Shown: piece by piece, positions 62,988-64,000 of the stretch
Layout of the letters: each line of letters starts with the position of its first letter
Numbering within the stretch: position 1 is the first letter of the stretch
DNA from: Loxodes magnus
Taxonomy: Eukaryota; Ciliophora; Karyorelictea; Loxodida; Loxodidae
DNA: 64,000 nucleotides
Assembly: GCA_946699065.1 (NCBI GenBank)
Contig: CAMPDV010000539.1
Span: 177,893 to 241,892 of the forward strand
Direction: 5' to 3'
Program-made: the position numbers and the translations under genes
The notes under the pieces: model-generated
Databases searched by the model: none
What the model was told of the DNA's origin: nothing
What the model saw: only the letters and a program-made list of their open reading frames with translations

Positions 62988-63049
62988 GGCTCTATGGTGT
63001 AAGGGTAGCAGTTGAGCCAAAAATGGGGGTTCAAATCCCTGTAGAGTCG
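62988..63049 (+). pseudogene. tRNA-Arg-like relic lacking the anticodon arm
   Basis: 62 nt. Perfect acceptor GGCTCTA/TAGAGTC, T-arm and an eight-T run downstream, but no anticodon stem-loop. Small changes against 42241 (AAAAATGGGGG). Confidence 0.65.
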
Positions 63050-63189
63050 CTTTTTTTTGCAAGTTTGAAAAATAAATATTTAAATTATAAACTTATAAAA
63101 ATGTTTTAGTTAGTTTATTAGCATAAAATAGTCTAATATAATGCTATTAGGTCTAAATATTTTAATTTAAATTAAAAATTATTTAAAAA

Positions 63190-63273
63190 TGCATGCGGTG
63201 AGATTTGAACTCATGCGGGATTTCTCCCACTAGAACTTGAGTCTAGCGCCTTGGACCGCTCGGCCACACATGC
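63190..63273 (-). tRNA. tRNA-Leu(CAA)
   Basis: 84 nt, as at 42017, with one base change in the variable/T region (CATGCGGG instead of CACGCGGG on the plus strand). Anticodon loop CTCAAGT. Confidence 0.92.
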
Positions 63274-64000
63274 TTACAAGTATTGGGTAGAATAGTTTTT
63301 ATAGTTAAATGAATAAATTTAATATAATAAGTATATTCAAAAAATATGGTAAAGAGTATATTTTTATTTATTAGTATGATCAAAATAAAAAATTTAATAT
63401 TTGCTTTATTTTTTCACATCATAATAAAGAAACTTTTGTTCTAGCTAATTTCATATAAAAAATGAATCTTTTTGAAAATATTTATTTTAAGCTTATAAAT
63501 TTGAAAAAAATTTAGTAAGTTTCTAGCTTTAAAATACATACCTCATTATGTGAATCTTAATAATCAACTTCTATTCTTTAAAATTGATTTATTAGTGTTA
63601 TTTCATTTTAACAATTGAAGCCTAAATTTAAACCATTAAAAGATAAATAAAACCTTTCACAACACTAATGAAATTTATATACCATTAGATATTTTTATAA
63701 GTTTTATCCTGGAAAAAATAATAAGCTATTGGACTATTTCAGCCTTCAAATACTATATTTGCAACTTGATCATTCATATCCATTTAATTTTTAGCTGCTA
63801 CTATATATTATTTAATAGCTTTTATGATTTTTTAACTATTAATAAAGAAACTATATTGTCTAATAATTATGATATTAAAGCATATATATGGTAATGTATA
63901 GAGCTAAAATAGTTTTGGCATTATAATTTTCAAAAATAGAAAAGCATTCTTGAGTTTAGTTTATTGGGCAAATAAGAGATTTTAGTAATTTTTTAATTCT

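Larger units (their letters stand above)
60270..64000. repeat. right arm of second inverted repeat (truncated by window)
   Basis: Mirror of 41270-45540, with the same order of genes on opposite strands. It lacks the SINE-like insertion. 60270-61190 and 63280-64000 contain no gene that I can support except the conserved MDMNDQVANIVFEG stretch near 63780 (minus). Confidence 0.75.

Overview
The window looks like nuclear DNA of a ciliate that reads all three standard stop codons as sense. Translation only makes sense when TAA and TAG are glutamine and TGA is tryptophan inside genes, with TGA also serving as the terminator. Recognisable domains prove this: the RING CP-W-C motif, the CCHC knuckle C-W-C-C and the Asp/Cys-rich LNR repeats all use these codons. 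Introns are tiny, mostly 16-34 nt (GT..AG), and several were fixed here by exact reading-frame arithmetic. This fits a karyorelictean (Loxodes-like) or Condylostoma-like code; the species is an inference. Because TAA and TAG are sense, standard-code ORFs are almost all meaningless, and coding calls here rest on frame, composition, homology between copies and TGA ends.

Layout. 1-20770 is a large inverted repeat: a left arm (1-6540) carrying the N-terminal end of an LNR-OSCA/TMEM63-like channel gene on the minus strand, and a right arm (15640-20770) carrying a full copy on the plus strand (19372-23061). Between the arms lie tRNA genes and tRNA relics, a zinc-knuckle gene, a small multi-intron gene and a coiled-coil gene. 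A third copy of the block lies at 45500-55050, with its own channel gene (49452-53140, one-base deletion). A second inverted repeat (41270-45540 against 60270-64000) carries tRNA-Leu genes and two almost identical AIG1-type GTPase genes; a third GTPase copy at 25380-26400 has lost its P-loop.

The centre (28150-31960) holds the most remarkable object: a RING/B-box/coiled-coil/ubiquitin-like gene whose 3' half is an array of roughly 85-90 miniature GT..AG introns separated almost always by exactly three nucleotides, so that single codons appear to be separate exons. A second, unrelated gene (11707-12361, minus) shows the same construction and keeps frame throughout. This looks like a real splicing phenomenon, but it needs transcript evidence.

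Mobile DNA includes a SINE-like family with (TTTA)n tails (four copies, one 5'-truncated, empty sites available in sister duplicates), a 956-bp insertion carrying a zinc-knuckle gene with a 13-bp target duplication, and a 171-bp insertion with a 16-bp target duplication. Many small hypothetical genes were recovered by hand. Several kilobases of very AT-rich sequence remain where I could not decide between coding and non-coding.
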